From positions 14,157-78,156 of the forward strand of contig CAYYZY010000010.1 in the NCBI GenBank assembly GCA_964475955.1: a stretch of 64,000 bases of DNA. Reading direction: 5' to 3'. Below the pieces are notes generated by a model, which was given only the letters and a program-made list of their open reading frames with translations, had not been told where the DNA came from and made no database searches. The DNA comes from DATKZH01 sp964475955 (GTDB lineage: Bacteria > Planctomycetota > Planctomycetia > Pirellulales > Thermoguttaceae). The number at the start of each line of letters is the position of its first letter. Position 1 is the first letter of the stretch. Made by a program: the position numbers and the translations under genes. This document shows, one piece after another, positions 26,945 to 36,826 of this stretch.

Positions 26945-28204
26945 TCAGTTGCCGGAAGAGGCCCGGGCCATGGCGCCGGTTCGCTCGTCGATGATGCGCG
27001 TGGCCTCGCGCTGGATCCGGGCGATCTCCCCGGCCATGCTTTGGGCGCTCTGGATTCCCTCGCTGAGGGCGGCCTGGAAGGCGTTCACACGGCTTTCGAG
27101 GGCGTCGAGGTGCGCCTTGACCGTGTCGCGCTGGGCGAAGAACTTGGGCTGCTCGACCTCGTCCAGGTTGTCGCGTTCCCGGAGCCGGTACTGGTACATC
27201 TGCTGGGCGTCGTTAAGCGCGAACTGGAGGTACTCGTTGTTGCGTTCGAACGTCTCGATACGGTTGATGCCGTTCGTGAGCCGCACGTGCATCCGGCGGA
27301 ACGCCTCCTCGTAGTCGCGGAGTTGCCGCACGTATTTCCCTTCGACGTTCTCCGCCTGGACCACCTTCTCCAGCCCGGCCTCGTCTTTGACGATCTCGTC
27401 CGTCTCGTCGACCTGGTACACGTTGCCCGACAGGCGCCGCTGGTTGACGTCTTGCGGGGTGGTCATCTGGCCGTCGGAGACGTATTCGTCGACGGTCGCC
27501 TCCGGCAGCAGGGCCTTCAACTCCTCTTCGCCGAGGCCGGCCAACGCTTCGTGATTGTCGGCCGGCATCCGCTCGTACAGCGACCAGGTGGCCCCGTTGC
27601 GGCCGGCGCTCTCGGTGAGCTGCGTAAGCGCCCGGGGCCCCATGCGCAAGGTCGGCTTCAACGCGACCTGCGGCCCCTCCGTACCCTCTACTATGAATTG
27701 CCCCAGGTATCTGCCGCCCTGGTCGACCGCCTGTTGGTCGAAGACGTAGAGCACGGTGCTGGGCTTGATCTGGTGCGGCGAAGGGAACTCGACGTTGACC
27801 GTTACCTGCCCGGTCTGGGCCGTATCGGGGGCCGGTTGAGGTCGGGCCTCACGCCAGACGCGGCCCCGATCGACCAACTCAGCGGCCAGCTCGACCGACA
27901 CCCTCCGAAGCCCCATTTGGGCCTCCTCACGCATTGCCCCCAGGTCCTGCTGCGCCTGCTCGAGCCCCTGGCCGGCCTCGCCGCCCAGCTTTTCCAGCAG
28001 TTGGGCTCGGGCGGCCACTTCGGGGGAGTCGAGGCCTTCGGTGAGCACCAGCTCGACGTCGCGCTGCCACGCCAGTTCCTTCTCCAGCTCGCGCACCTGT
28101 TCTCGCCAGTACTGGTGCGTCTTCAGCGCCCGGGCGCCGAGAACGAACGACGCGATCGACGCGAGCAGGATCAGCCCAATGAAGACCTTGTTCCAGATGG
28201 TCAT
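26945..28204 (-). CDS. Membrane-anchored coiled-coil protein of unknown function
   Basis: 419 residues. An N-terminal anchor (IWNKVFIGLILLASIASFVLG, about residues 3-23) is followed by a helical heptad-like region to about 115, a beta-rich globular part in the middle (VTVNVEFPSP, STVLYVFDQQ, ALKPTLRMGP), and another long helical stretch (about 275-400). No enzyme motif was seen. Similar single-anchor proteins beginning MTIWNK occur in planctomycetes without known function (from memory). It is divergent from the TolC-like gene across 354 nt, so an envelope role is plausible. It has its own terminator. The start is the first ATG; no strong ribosome site is visible. Confidence 0.75.
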   Translation of the reverse strand: MTIWNKVFIGLILLASIASFVLGARALKTHQYWREQVRELEKELAWQRDVELVLTEGLDSPEVAARAQLLEKLGGEAGQGLEQAQQDLGAMREEAQMGLRRVSVELAAELVDRGRVWREARPQPAPDTAQTGQVTVNVEFPSPHQIKPSTVLYVFDQQAVDQGGRYLGQFIVEGTEGPQVALKPTLRMGPRALTQLTESAGRNGATWSLYERMPADNHEALAGLGEEELKALLPEATVDEYVSDGQMTTPQDVNQRRLSGNVYQVDETDEIVKDEAGLEKVVQAENVEGKYVRQLRDYEEAFRRMHVRLTNGINRIETFERNNEYLQFALNDAQQMYQYRLRERDNLDEVEQPKFFAQRDTVKAHLDALESRVNAFQAALSEGIQSAQSMAGEIARIQREATRIIDERTGAMARASSGN

Positions 28205-28558
28205 GGCGCGTCACACCCGATGAAGTGTTCCACGAGCCGTGGGGCCCGCTGGCGGCCTCCATTCGCGCACGAGAAAGAGGAAAGGCCCGGCAAACTCCGT
28301 TAATCTCGATGGTATTCGGGCTTGCGGCGACTGTCAAGCATTCTCCACGACGACCTATTCCCACCAAACGGCCCATCCTTCGAGGGGCCGGGTCGCCGCT
28401 TGAGCGCGCCCCTCGCCAAACCCATCCTAACCCGCACAGTCGACACAATCCTTCAAGTCGGACGGGTTCATGGGCCGAAACGCAAATGGGCAGAAGCGAC
28501 CCTTTGGCGCCCTCCCTCGAAAGGGTAGGCCGGCACCCTACTAGAACAGGTCCTAGCC
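28205..28558. other. Divergent promoter region between coiled-coil and TolC-like genes
   Basis: 354 nt containing no supported gene. It must carry the promoters of both flanking genes, but I found no convincing -35/-10 pair or inverted repeat. Confidence 0.4.
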
Positions 28559-31500
28559 GTGTTGCACTTTCGCGTGAAGGTCTTCGGTCCCCCAAGGCAG
28601 GCGGGTCCGCGCTGCGCCCCGCCGGCTTGGACGCTCCTCCTGGCCTGCGCACTGCTCTCGGCAGTCTTCGCCGGATGCAACCGGGCGTACTACCGTCAGC
28701 AGGCCGACCAGGAGGTGTATGGGCTGATCGAGTCGGGATCGGTCGATCCCCGCTGGCCGCTCGACGGGTTCACGATCGAGCCGGACCCCACCTCGCGCCT
28801 CCGCGAGCCGCACGCTCCCGACTGCCCCCCCATGCCTCCCGACGACCCCACCTCGCACCTGTTGATGCACTTCGTCGACGGCAAGCGCGGCTGGCCGTAC
28901 GAGCGGCATTACGGGCGGACCGAACACGTCGAGAACCCGGCGTGGGCCGAATCGCTCCTGCCGTACCTCGAGTTCACACAGGAGGCGGAGGGAGAAGAGG
29001 CCACGGCCGTGCTCGACCGTCAGGCGGCCGTCCACCTGGCACTTGTGCACTCACGCGAATACCAGGGGGAGCTGGAGGACTTGTACCTGTCGGCGCTCGA
29101 CGTGTCGTTCCAGCGATTCCGGTTCGATACGCAGTTCTTCGGCGGCAACTCAACGTTCTTCACCAAGAGCGGCCCGTTGAGCGGCAGCGCGTCGGATTCC
29201 AGCCGGCTCTCGACCACCTCGCCGATCGGCGCCAGGCGCCTGTTCGCCACCGGCGGCCAGATGGTCGCCGAAGTGGCCAACTCCGTGGTGTGGCAGTTCA
29301 GCGGATCGGACGGTTACGCCTCGATCACTCCGGTCAGCTTGCAGTTGGTACAACCCCTCTTGCGGGGCGCCGGGCGCGCCGTCGTCCTGGAGCGACTGAC
29401 CGACTCGGAGCGGGCCCTGCTGTCGAACATCCGGCAATTGGAGCGCTACCGTCGCGGCTTCTATCTCAACGTGGTCACCGGAGTGAGCACGGGGCCGGGC
29501 CCGTCGCGCGGCGGCGTGGGGCTCGGCGGCGTCTCCCCCGGCGGGGACTCCCGGGTGGGCGGTTACCTGTCGCTCCTGGAGCAGCAGCTCCAAATCCGCA
29601 ATCAGCGGACCAACGTCGCCAGCCTCAGCCGAAGCCTCGAACGGCTCGACGAGTACCTGCGCACCGGCATCACGAATCCGGTCCAGGTGGAGCAGATCCG
29701 CCAATCGCTCTACCAGTCGCAGATCAACCTGCTTTCGCGGGGCACGAACTACGAAGACCAGTTGGACGCGTACAAGATCACGCTGGGGCTGCCTCCCAGC
29801 CTGGAAGTGAGCATCGAAGACCCCGTCATCCACCCCTTGGAACTGATCGACCCGGCCCTGCTCGACACCCAGAACGACGTCGCCCGGATGCTCGGCCCGG
29901 TCCGGGAAATGGCGGCGACCGCCGTCAATGCGTACGAGGCCACGTCGGCCGCGCCCACGGCCGATCAGATTGCCCAGGCGGCGCAGGCGTTTGCGGCAGC
30001 CGGCACGCAGATCGTCGGCGCGCTGGAGGCCGTCGCGGCACGCGACTACGCAGGGGCCGTGTCGGCAGCCGACGTGGCGGTCGGCAACATCGACGAGGGG
30101 CTTGCCGCGGCAGAAGCCGGGGAAGCCATCGAATTGACCAAGGCGGGGCGCGACGTCGCTCAGGCCGTCGACGAGTTCGGCAAGGCCGCCGCCGAAGCGC
30201 AGAAGGCCGCCGCGGCCGGCGAACCGGTCGAGCAAGACGACCTGCTTCAGCTCGGAGCGAAGGTCGCCGTCCAGATGTCGAAAGCCGTAGCGCGGGCGAA
30301 CGTGCGAAGTGCGGGCATCACGGCTCGCGTGGCCGACCAGGGGGCCCAGGCCGCTCGGGCCGTGGGCACCTCGCAGGCCGCCAAAGACGCCAGCGACGCC
30401 GCGATGGCCGCCGGCGCGGCCCAGCGCCGAGCGCACCTCCGCTTCTTCGAAGAGGCCACCGAAGCGGCCGCGGAGGCCGACAACAGCGCGGAGCGAGCCG
30501 CCTCGTCGGCCGCCATCGCCGCCCGCGACGGCGAACCGGTGCAGTACACCAACGCGGTCGAGCGAGCCGCCAAAACCACGCTGGCAACCATGGACGCGGT
30601 CCGCGTCGCGCTTCGCGCGGAGAACACGGCCGAGGTCGCCAGACAAGCCGACGAGCTCGCCACGGCCCTGAACGCGGCGGCCGCCGCCCAGCGGGAGATG
30701 GTCGCGGCCGTGAAGGCGGGCGACTTCAACGAGGCCATCGAGGCCGCCAGCCGCGCGGTCGACGCCGCGGGCGCCGCCGACAGGGCCGCCCGGGCCGTGG
30801 TCGACGCCGCGCAGGTGGTTACGCTCTTGGCCGAGCGTGCCGATGGGGCCGAGTCCGAGGAGCTGTCGCAAGCGGCGGAAGCCGCGACCAAGGCGATCGA
30901 GACGGCAACGAACCTCTCCCTGGCGGCCGATGCGGCCGTCCGGACCTCCGAGGAAGGCGACTCGGCGAAGACCGACGAGGTGCTCGCCAACGCGGAGGCC
31001 ACGGCCGAGGCGTGCACCCAGGCCGCCGAAACGATGACGCAACTCGCGGCGGCCGTGACGCCGCAGGCAGTCGTCGTGGCCGTCGAGGCTGCCGAGGTGG
31101 CGTCGCAGGCCGCAGACTCGGCGCGCCAAGCCGCCCAAACTGCGGGGGTCGCCGCCCAGGCCGCCAAGGCCGAGGTGCTCCCCGACAAAGCGCGCGAGGT
31201 GCTCCAGGCCGTCGTTACGGCCCTGATGGAGCGCCAAAGAGGAGAGAACGTCCTCGAGCGAACGGAAAACTACCTGGCCCCGGTCCAGGAAGACCGCGAC
31301 CGGCTGGCCGCGGCGCTGGACGCGCGAATCGCTCAACTCAAGGAACTGTCCGATCGCGTGGAGTTCGCGCGCGGCGACGTGCACCCGGGGATCGCCGATC
31401 CCGAAGCGCTGCGCGACCGGGTCGAAAGCGTGACCGAAACCGTGAATCAACTCATCGAGTATCTCCCCCAGACTACCAAAAAGCTCAGGGAGTTCAGCCG

Positions 31501-32605
31501 CGAGGCCGCCCAGCGCGAGGCGGCGGCCGGCGATGACCTCGAGGCCTGGCGCGACCTGCTGGTCGGGCTGAGGCAGTTGCTCGACGAGCTCTGGAGCGAT
31601 CTGCTCGAGCTGTCTCTGGCCCGGGCAACCGCACGGCTCGACGCGCTCACCGTGAAGTCGGTCGAACTCCAGGCCGACCAGGCGCTGGAGGTCGCTCGGG
31701 CCAATCGCCGGGACTGGATGAACGCCCGGGCCGCGCTGGTCGATTCGTGGCGCCAGATCGAAGTGGTGGCCAACACCCTGGAGAGCGATCTCGACCTGGT
31801 GTTCAATGGCGACCTGACCACGCGAAGCGACAACCTGTCGGGCGTGCACAATACGACCGGGGAGATCGAGGTCGGCTTCGAGTTCGACGCACCGCTGACT
31901 CGGCTCGAGGAACGCAACGAGTATCGCGAGGTGCTCATCAATTACCAGCGAGCGCGGCGGCAGTACTACGCCTTCGAGGACCGCGTCAGCGAGGCCCTCC
32001 GCGGCACCCTCCGGTCGCTCCACCTGGCCCCGCTCGAGTTCGAGCTTCAACGGGCGGCCGTGCACACGGCCATCAACCGGACCATCCGGCACCAGGAAGA
32101 GCTGGAAATGGGCCGAGCCACCGGCCCCACCGCGGCCCGCGACCTGAGCGACGCCTTCGGCGCGCTGCTCAACGCCCAGAACTCGCTCTTGCGGATCTGG
32201 CTCGAATACGAAATCGAGCGGATGAGTCTGGAATTCGACCTGGGCGTGATGCCCTTGGACGAGCAAGGCACCTGGCCTCTCGACGAGCAGGGGATGTGGA
32301 TCCATTCGGACTATCTCGAAGGGGACCGCGGCGCGGCGGAGCCGCCCGAGTCGCCCTTGCCCGCCATCGACCTGGGCCCTCCCCCCGAGTTGCCGCAACC
32401 GACGGCCGACCTAATCAACCCGGCAACGGCCCTGGTCGAGCCCGCCGACGCCACCGACCCGCGGCAGGACCCGCAGGTTCGGCCGGCCAGCCGTCACGAG
32501 CCGTTCTCGCCGGGCAAGCTGCGGGACGTCCCTCGGGTTCACGACGCCCATCGCCCCCGCCGCCCAAAGTCGGCGCCTCCAAAAAAGTTCCTCCGCATGG
32601 GCTGA
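28559..32605 (+). CDS. TolC-like outer-membrane lipoprotein with a huge alanine-rich insertion
   Basis: 1348 residues, starting at GTG 28559. A lipoprotein-type signal ends at FAGCNRAYYRQQAD, a block typical of planctomycete TolC-family proteins. The first TolC repeat runs from about 120 to 450 (AVHLALVHSREYQGELEDLYL, then QLQIRNQRTNV, ITLGLPPSLEV). The second runs from about 872 to 1230 (VLEVARANRRDW-type helix, then FEFDAPLTRLEERNEYR). Between them, residues about 451-872 are a continuous Ala/Glu-rich helical stretch (patterns such as AAEAQKAAAAGE, AANAAAAAQREM) absent from ordinary family members. The C-terminal 110 residues are Pro-rich. Likely the outer-membrane channel of an export system; no pump or periplasmic adaptor gene is adjacent. 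The insert may lengthen the periplasmic barrel or bind another protein (inference). Confidence 0.85.
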   Translation: MLHFRVKVFGPPRQAGPRCAPPAWTLLLACALLSAVFAGCNRAYYRQQADQEVYGLIESGSVDPRWPLDGFTIEPDPTSRLREPHAPDCPPMPPDDPTSHLLMHFVDGKRGWPYERHYGRTEHVENPAWAESLLPYLEFTQEAEGEEATAVLDRQAAVHLALVHSREYQGELEDLYLSALDVSFQRFRFDTQFFGGNSTFFTKSGPLSGSASDSSRLSTTSPIGARRLFATGGQMVAEVANSVVWQFSGSDGYASITPVSLQLVQPLLRGAGRAVVLERLTDSERALLSNIRQLERYRRGFYLNVVTGVSTGPGPSRGGVGLGGVSPGGDSRVGGYLSLLEQQLQIRNQRTNVASLSRSLERLDEYLRTGITNPVQVEQIRQSLYQSQINLLSRGTNYEDQLDAYKITLGLPPSLEVSIEDPVIHPLELIDPALLDTQNDVARMLGPVREMAATAVNAYEATSAAPTADQIAQAAQAFAAAGTQIVGALEAVAARDYAGAVSAADVAVGNIDEGLAAAEAGEAIELTKAGRDVAQAVDEFGKAAAEAQKAAAAGEPVEQDDLLQLGAKVAVQMSKAVARANVRSAGITARVADQGAQAARAVGTSQAAKDASDAAMAAGAAQRRAHLRFFEEATEAAAEADNSAERAASSAAIAARDGEPVQYTNAVERAAKTTLATMDAVRVALRAENTAEVARQADELATALNAAAAAQREMVAAVKAGDFNEAIEAASRAVDAAGAADRAARAVVDAAQVVTLLAERADGAESEELSQAAEAATKAIETATNLSLAADAAVRTSEEGDSAKTDEVLANAEATAEACTQAAETMTQLAAAVTPQAVVVAVEAAEVASQAADSARQAAQTAGVAAQAAKAEVLPDKAREVLQAVVTALMERQRGENVLERTENYLAPVQEDRDRLAAALDARIAQLKELSDRVEFARGDVHPGIADPEALRDRVESVTETVNQLIEYLPQTTKKLREFSREAAQREAAAGDDLEAWRDLLVGLRQLLDELWSDLLELSLARATARLDALTVKSVELQADQALEVARANRRDWMNARAALVDSWRQIEVVANTLESDLDLVFNGDLTTRSDNLSGVHNTTGEIEVGFEFDAPLTRLEERNEYREVLINYQRARRQYYAFEDRVSEALRGTLRSLHLAPLEFELQRAAVHTAINRTIRHQEELEMGRATGPTAARDLSDAFGALLNAQNSLLRIWLEYEIERMSLEFDLGVMPLDEQGTWPLDEQGMWIHSDYLEGDRGAAEPPESPLPAIDLGPPPELPQPTADLINPATALVEPADATDPRQDPQVRPASRHEPFSPGKLRDVPRVHDAHRPRRPKSAPPKKFLRMG

Positions 32606-32631
32606 TACCTGGAGGGTCGGAAGCACGTAGG

Positions 32632-32656
32632 GTGGGTCGAGGGAAACGAGACCCAC
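32632..32656. repeat. Short inverted repeat GTGGGTC/GACCCAC
   Basis: Two 7-bp perfect arms separated by 11 nt, 27 nt after the stop of the TolC-like gene. There is no T-run, so it is a weak terminator candidate and more probably a REP-like hairpin. Confidence 0.45.
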
Positions 32657-32667
32657 GCGTGTTGGCC

Positions 32668-32705
32668 TCCGCGAACAAACGTCTTTTCGCGGAGCGAAAA
32701 GCGAT
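32668..32705. repeat. REP-like family B, copy 1
   Basis: This 38-bp element begins CTCCGCGAACAAACG and ends with GAGCGAAAAGC. CTCCGCG pairs with a downstream CGCGGAG, and TTTTCGC pairs with GCGAAAA around GGA. Apart from one or two bases, the same sequence recurs at 60431-60468. Confidence 0.7.
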
Positions 32706-32923
32706 CATCCCGACGGAAGGTGAGTCGCTGATCGCAAGACGGAATACCACTGCGTCCTACAGACGTGCGCGCACGGGGCGCGCATCCGACGAAGAAAGAC
32801 CCCAAAGACCTTGGGACCGCGCTGGGCACGATCGCAAGAACGGGTCGGCTTCAGCCGACTTCGGCCCTTCCTCAGCCGCTCGGCCGGGGCATCTCCGGAA
32901 CCCGCGCCGACCGGGGGACCTTC

Positions 32924-32967
32924 GTCGCACGCAGTCGCACGCAGTCGCGCGTAGCACGCAGCACGCA
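32924..32967. repeat. Short tandem repeat, 10-bp unit
   Basis: The unit GTCGCACGCA occurs twice and is followed by a variant GTCGCGCGTA and two copies of GCACGCA. It is not a CRISPR array, because the units are contiguous without spacers. Confidence 0.6.
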
Positions 32968-33211
32968 GACCGGGACCCGGTGTGCGTTTTGCCACCCCCG
33001 GGCTCCCTCGCTGCACGCCTTCGCCGTACGAAGATGGAACAGAAACGGAACTCGACCTGCCCTGTGGTCAATCGCTGAGTTTTAGCAGCCCGGGCTCCGC
33101 CTGGGAACGCCCTAAGGCTTCGCCTCGCTCCGGCCAGGCCTGCCCGGCTCCGCCGAACCGGCGCACCGCACGCCGGGTTGAGCGGCAAGAGACACCGGTC
33201 CACAGATCGCC

Positions 33212-33258
33212 GTGGGGCACGTTTCCAACGTGCCCGGCACGATGGAATCGTGCCCCAC
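33212..33258. repeat. REP-like family A, copy 1 (47-bp double palindrome)
   Basis: Outer arms GTGGGGCACG and CGTGCCCCAC (10 bp, perfect) enclose two hairpins. The left has a 9-bp stem beginning GGGCACGTT with a 3-nt loop; the right has an 8-bp stem beginning GGCACGAT with a 3-nt loop. It is identical over 47 bp to the copy at 57741 and nearly identical to an inverted copy at 41868. Flanks on both sides also resemble the 41868 copy, so the unit is nearer 90 bp there. Confidence 0.85.
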
Positions 33259-33650
33259 GAACTTCCGTTCCTCGTTCCCAGGTTCCGCCTGGCAAACGCC
33301 CTAACGCGAGGCTCCGCCTCGCCCCCGCCAAGCCGGCGCAAGTCCGCCGGTCCTCACCGTAGCTTCCCTTTTTCGCCGCCGTAGCGCGAACGGCAGGTCA
33401 ACCGCGCCGCATGGGTCGCCTCGGCGGGATCCGCCTGAGACGCCCGAGGCGCGAAAAGAGCCTCGACCTGATCCCTGGGGGGTCGGCCGTTACGATAGTA
33501 ACGGGTGTAAGCATTGATCGGCCAGCCGATCACGTCGTTGTGGCTTGAGACACTGGCGTGACTTGACGGTCCTCGCCGAGTCTCTCTCCGATGCTACCTT
33601 TGTGGGGACCAATTCCACTTCCACAGCTTCGCTTTCGATCGAGCGATCCG

Positions 33651-34094
33651 ATGACAACCACGACGACGTCGTTCTTCATGAACTGTCCGCAGTGCGGCCT
33701 GATGATCCCGAAAGGCGGCCCGTGCGCGGAGTGCCATTGGTCGGAGAACGCGGCGGCGACCATAGACTCCGATCCGGATACGGTGCGATCGTTCGCCGCG
33801 CGTCGCCGGGTCCATTTGCGAAACTACGCGATCTTCATGGTTCTGTCGTTGACCACCGGCCTCGTTTCCCTGGTTGCGGCTTTCATGTGGATCAAGGTCA
33901 TCTATTTTGGAGACGTGGTTGCCTTCCTGTTGATCGGCCTTTTGACCGTCGCAAGCGCGATTCTCGGAGTGACGACGGCGTGCGCGAAGAAGCTGTTTCC
34001 CTTCGATTTGAACTGCCCGTCCTGCGGCATCCGACTGGACGAGTTGGGGACCATCGGCGAGCACTGCCCGAATTGCAGCGCCCGACTCAAATAA
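33651..34094 (+). CDS. Small membrane protein with two zinc-ribbon ends
   Basis: 147 residues from the ATG at 33651; an in-frame ATG at 33591 would add 20 residues. Two CxxC pairs near the N-terminus (NCPQCG, then CAECH) and two near the C-terminus (NCPSCG, then CPNCS) suggest a zinc ribbon at each end. Between them lie two membrane segments (IFMVLSLTTGLVSLVAAFMW and VVAFLLIGLLTVASAILGV). Both ribbons would face the cytoplasm. Function unknown; no neighbour suggests a role. It converges with mutS (39 nt between the stops). The codon and base composition is less GC-rich than its neighbours. Confidence 0.7.
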   Translation: MTTTTTSFFMNCPQCGLMIPKGGPCAECHWSENAAATIDSDPDTVRSFAARRRVHLRNYAIFMVLSLTTGLVSLVAAFMWIKVIYFGDVVAFLLIGLLTVASAILGVTTACAKKLFPFDLNCPSCGIRLDELGTIGEHCPNCSARLK

Positions 34095-34133
34095 CAGTCC
34101 GGAGGATGAATCGGCGCACGAGTTCTCTCCCTC

Positions 34134-36746
34134 TCACCGCGCCTTCTTCTTCTCCGCGGCGAGCGACGCTTGCCAGCGGTGGATGAGCTGGAGGGCTTCG
34201 AGCGGCGTGGTCTGGTTGAGGTCGACCGAGCGGACGTCGTCCAAGAGCGGGTGGTCGGCCGGGCCGAAGAGGCTGAGCTGAAAGTCGCCGACGCGGCGCT
34301 TCTCCGCGCGGCGGGCGATCTTCGGGCGGCCGGCCGCGTCGAGGTGCTCGTCTTCGAGCTGCGCGAGGACCTCCTTCGACCGGTCGACCACCCGGCGCGG
34401 CACGCCGGCCAGCCGGGCCACGTGGATGCCGTAGCTCTTGTCGGCCGCCCCCTCGACGATCTTGTACAGAAATACCACCTCGTCCTGCCACTCGCGCACC
34501 GCCACGTTGAGGTTCTTCACCCTGGGGAGCGATTGGTCCAGGTCGGTCAGCTCGTGGTAGTGCGTGGCGAAGAGCGTGCGGCAGGCGACGCGCTCGTGCA
34601 GGTACTCGACCACCGCCCAGGCGAGCGAGATGCCGTCGTACGTGCTCGTGCCGCGGCCGATCTCGTCGAGGATGACCAGGCTCCGTTCGGTGGCCGTGTT
34701 GAGGATGCGGGCCGTCTCGGTCATCTCGACCATGAACGTGCTCTGGCCGCGCGTCAGCTCGTCGCTGGCCCCCACCCGGGCGAAGATGCGGTCGGCAATG
34801 CCCACCCGCGCCCGGCGCGCGGGCACGAAGCTGCCGATCTGGGCCATGAGCGTGATCAGGGCGACCTGCCGGATGTAGGTGCTTTTGCCTGACATGTTCG
34901 GCCCGGTGATCAGCAGGATCGCGCCCGCGTCGCCGCCGGCGCGCACGTCGTTGGGGACGAACGTGCCTTCGGGCTCGATCAGGTCGAGCACGGGGTGGCG
35001 CCCGTCGTCGATCTCGAGCACCGGCTCGTCGACCACCTGGGGCCGCGTGTAGTTGCGATCGCGGGCCAGCTCGGCCAGGCCGGCGAGCACGTCGATTTGG
35101 GCGAGCACGGCGGCGGTCGCCTGCATGCGGCGCCGGGCGGCGGCCACGGCGTCGCGCAGCTCGACGAACAGCCCGTATTCCAGCTCCTTGGCCCGTTCGT
35201 CGGCCGTCAGCACCTTCTCTTCGTACTCCTTCAGTTCCGGCGTGATGTAGCGCTCGGCGTTCTTGAGCGTCTGCTTGCGGATGTACGAATCGGGCACCTT
35301 GTCGCGGTGGGCGTTGGTTACTTCGATGTAGTAGCCAAACACCTTGTTGAACCCGACCTTGAGCGAGGGGATGCCCGTGCGCCGGGTCTCTTCCGCCTGG
35401 TAGCCGGCGATCCACTGCTTGCCGCCGCTGCGCAGCTCGCGGAGCGAATCGAGCTCGGCGTGGTAGCCCTCGCGGATGAACCCGCCCTCGCGGCTGGACA
35501 GCGGGCAGTCGTCGGCCAGGGCGGCGTCGAGCCGGCCGCGCAGGTCGGCGCAGAGGTCGATCTCCCCCTCGAGCCGATTCAAAAGCGGGCTGGCGCGCGC
35601 GGTGAGCTTCGCCTTCACGGCCGGCAGGCACCGCAGGGTGCGGCCCAGGAAGCTGAGGTCGCGCGGGCTGGCCCGGCCGGTCGCCACGCGCGCGAGGAGA
35701 CGCTCGACGTCGTACACCCGGCGGAGCGATTCGCGCAGGTCCTCGGCCAGGGCGGGCTGCTCGACCAGTTCGGCGACCGCGTCGAGTCGCTGGTCGATCG
35801 CCGCGACGTCGGTCAGGGGGCCGGCGAGCCACTCGGCCAAGAGGCGCGAGCCCATGGCCGTGACCGAGCGATCGAGCACGCCGAGCAGCGACCCCCGGCG
35901 GCGTCCGTCGCGGAGCGTGCGCATGATCTCCAGGCTGCGGCGGCTCGACTCGTCGATCTCCAGCGCGTCGCCGATGCGGTAGGGCGCAAGCCGCTCGATG
36001 TGGTCGAGCGAGGTCTTCTGGGTCTCGGCCAGGTAGTCGAGGATCGCGCCGGCCGCGCGGATCGCCGGGCCGTCGTCTTCCGGGGTGAACCCGAACCCCT
36101 CCAGCGTGGCCGTGCCGAAGTGCTTGGCGAGATTCTCGCCGGCGCCGGCCAGGGCGAACGCCCAGTCGGGCCGGCGCGTGAGCATCATCTCGTGCGCGAG
36201 CAGGCCGGGCAGCGGATCGCCCCTCTCGGCGACGAGGCACTCGGCCGGGCCGATGCGGGCGAGCTGGTCGGCCAACTGGCGGCGGGCGAACGCGGCGGCG
36301 ACGAATCGGCCGGTCGACAGTTCCACCCAGGCCACGCCGGCCGGGTCGCCGGGGGCCACCGCGGCCAGGTAGTTGCTCTCGCGCGGGTCGAGCAGGGCGT
36401 CGTCGGTGACGGTGCCGGGGGTGACGATGCGCGTCACCTCGCGCCGCACCAGCCCCTTCGCCTGCCTGGGATCTTCCACCTGGTCGCAGACGGCCACGCG
36501 CAGCCCGGCGGCGATCAGCTTGCCCAGGTAGCCTTCGAGCTGATGGTGCGGGAACCCCGCCATGGGGACGGCGTTCTCGCCCTTGTCGCGGCTGGTCAGC
36601 GCGAGGTTGAGCGTTCGGGCGGCCGTTTTGGCGTCGTCGTTGAACAGCTCGTAGAAGTCGCCCATGCGAAACAGCAGGAGCGCGTCGGGACAGGCCCGCT
36701 TCGCTTCCTCGTACTGCTTCATCATGGGGGTGACGGCGCCGGACAT
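34134..36746 (-). CDS. mutS: DNA mismatch repair ATPase MutS
   Basis: 870 residues, the usual MutS1 length. I chose the ATG at 36746 (MSGAVTPMMKQYEEAK); the ORF extends to 36848 with unrelated residues. The mismatch-reading Phe-x-Glu is in MGDFYELF near residue 25. Connector, lever (RREVTRIVTPGT) and clamp regions follow. The ATPase has Walker A GPNMSGKST (about 613-621), Walker B LVILDEIGRGTSTYDG, and the dimer-signature THYHELT. The C-terminal HTH-type dimerisation segment ends AAEKKKAR. It recognises mismatches and recruits MutL; no mutL lies in this window. It lies 80 nt downstream of a secreted-protein gene on the same strand. Confidence 0.97.
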   Translation of the reverse strand: MSGAVTPMMKQYEEAKRACPDALLLFRMGDFYELFNDDAKTAARTLNLALTSRDKGENAVPMAGFPHHQLEGYLGKLIAAGLRVAVCDQVEDPRQAKGLVRREVTRIVTPGTVTDDALLDPRESNYLAAVAPGDPAGVAWVELSTGRFVAAAFARRQLADQLARIGPAECLVAERGDPLPGLLAHEMMLTRRPDWAFALAGAGENLAKHFGTATLEGFGFTPEDDGPAIRAAGAILDYLAETQKTSLDHIERLAPYRIGDALEIDESSRRSLEIMRTLRDGRRRGSLLGVLDRSVTAMGSRLLAEWLAGPLTDVAAIDQRLDAVAELVEQPALAEDLRESLRRVYDVERLLARVATGRASPRDLSFLGRTLRCLPAVKAKLTARASPLLNRLEGEIDLCADLRGRLDAALADDCPLSSREGGFIREGYHAELDSLRELRSGGKQWIAGYQAEETRRTGIPSLKVGFNKVFGYYIEVTNAHRDKVPDSYIRKQTLKNAERYITPELKEYEEKVLTADERAKELEYGLFVELRDAVAAARRRMQATAAVLAQIDVLAGLAELARDRNYTRPQVVDEPVLEIDDGRHPVLDLIEPEGTFVPNDVRAGGDAGAILLITGPNMSGKSTYIRQVALITLMAQIGSFVPARRARVGIADRIFARVGASDELTRGQSTFMVEMTETARILNTATERSLVILDEIGRGTSTYDGISLAWAVVEYLHERVACRTLFATHYHELTDLDQSLPRVKNLNVAVREWQDEVVFLYKIVEGAADKSYGIHVARLAGVPRRVVDRSKEVLAQLEDEHLDAAGRPKIARRAEKRRVGDFQLSLFGPADHPLLDDVRSVDLNQTTPLEALQLIHRWQASLAAEKKKAR

Positions 36747-36826
36747 GCCGCCATGGTAGCAAATCGCCGGGCGGATGCGCAAGAGGGGGGAGTGCGATAA
36801 CGTCGGCCCGTGCGAAGCGTTTCGCG

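Larger units (their letters stand above)
32606..33650. other. Repeat-rich intergenic region
   Basis: About 1 kb with no gene I can support. It holds an inverted repeat at 32632-32656 (GTGGGTC/GACCCAC), a REP-like family B copy at 32668-32705, a short 10-bp-period tandem repeat at 32924-32967, and a full family A element at 33212-33258, followed by degenerate 'ggctccgcctgg' fragments. It looks like an accumulation zone for small mobile or decayed elements. Confidence 0.55.

Noticed and set aside
32924..32967. Possible CRISPR array
   Set aside because: The 10-bp units are contiguous, have no spacers and number only two or three; there is no cas gene.
34104..34120. 17-nt string shared with 48636-48652
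   Set aside because: It is short, has no inverted structure, and its context differs; not enough to call a repeat family.
34087..36762. Minus-strand ORF of 891 codons overlapping mutS in another frame
   Set aside because: The protein is an Arg/Pro/Gly-rich shadow; the frame starting at 36746 encodes complete MutS.
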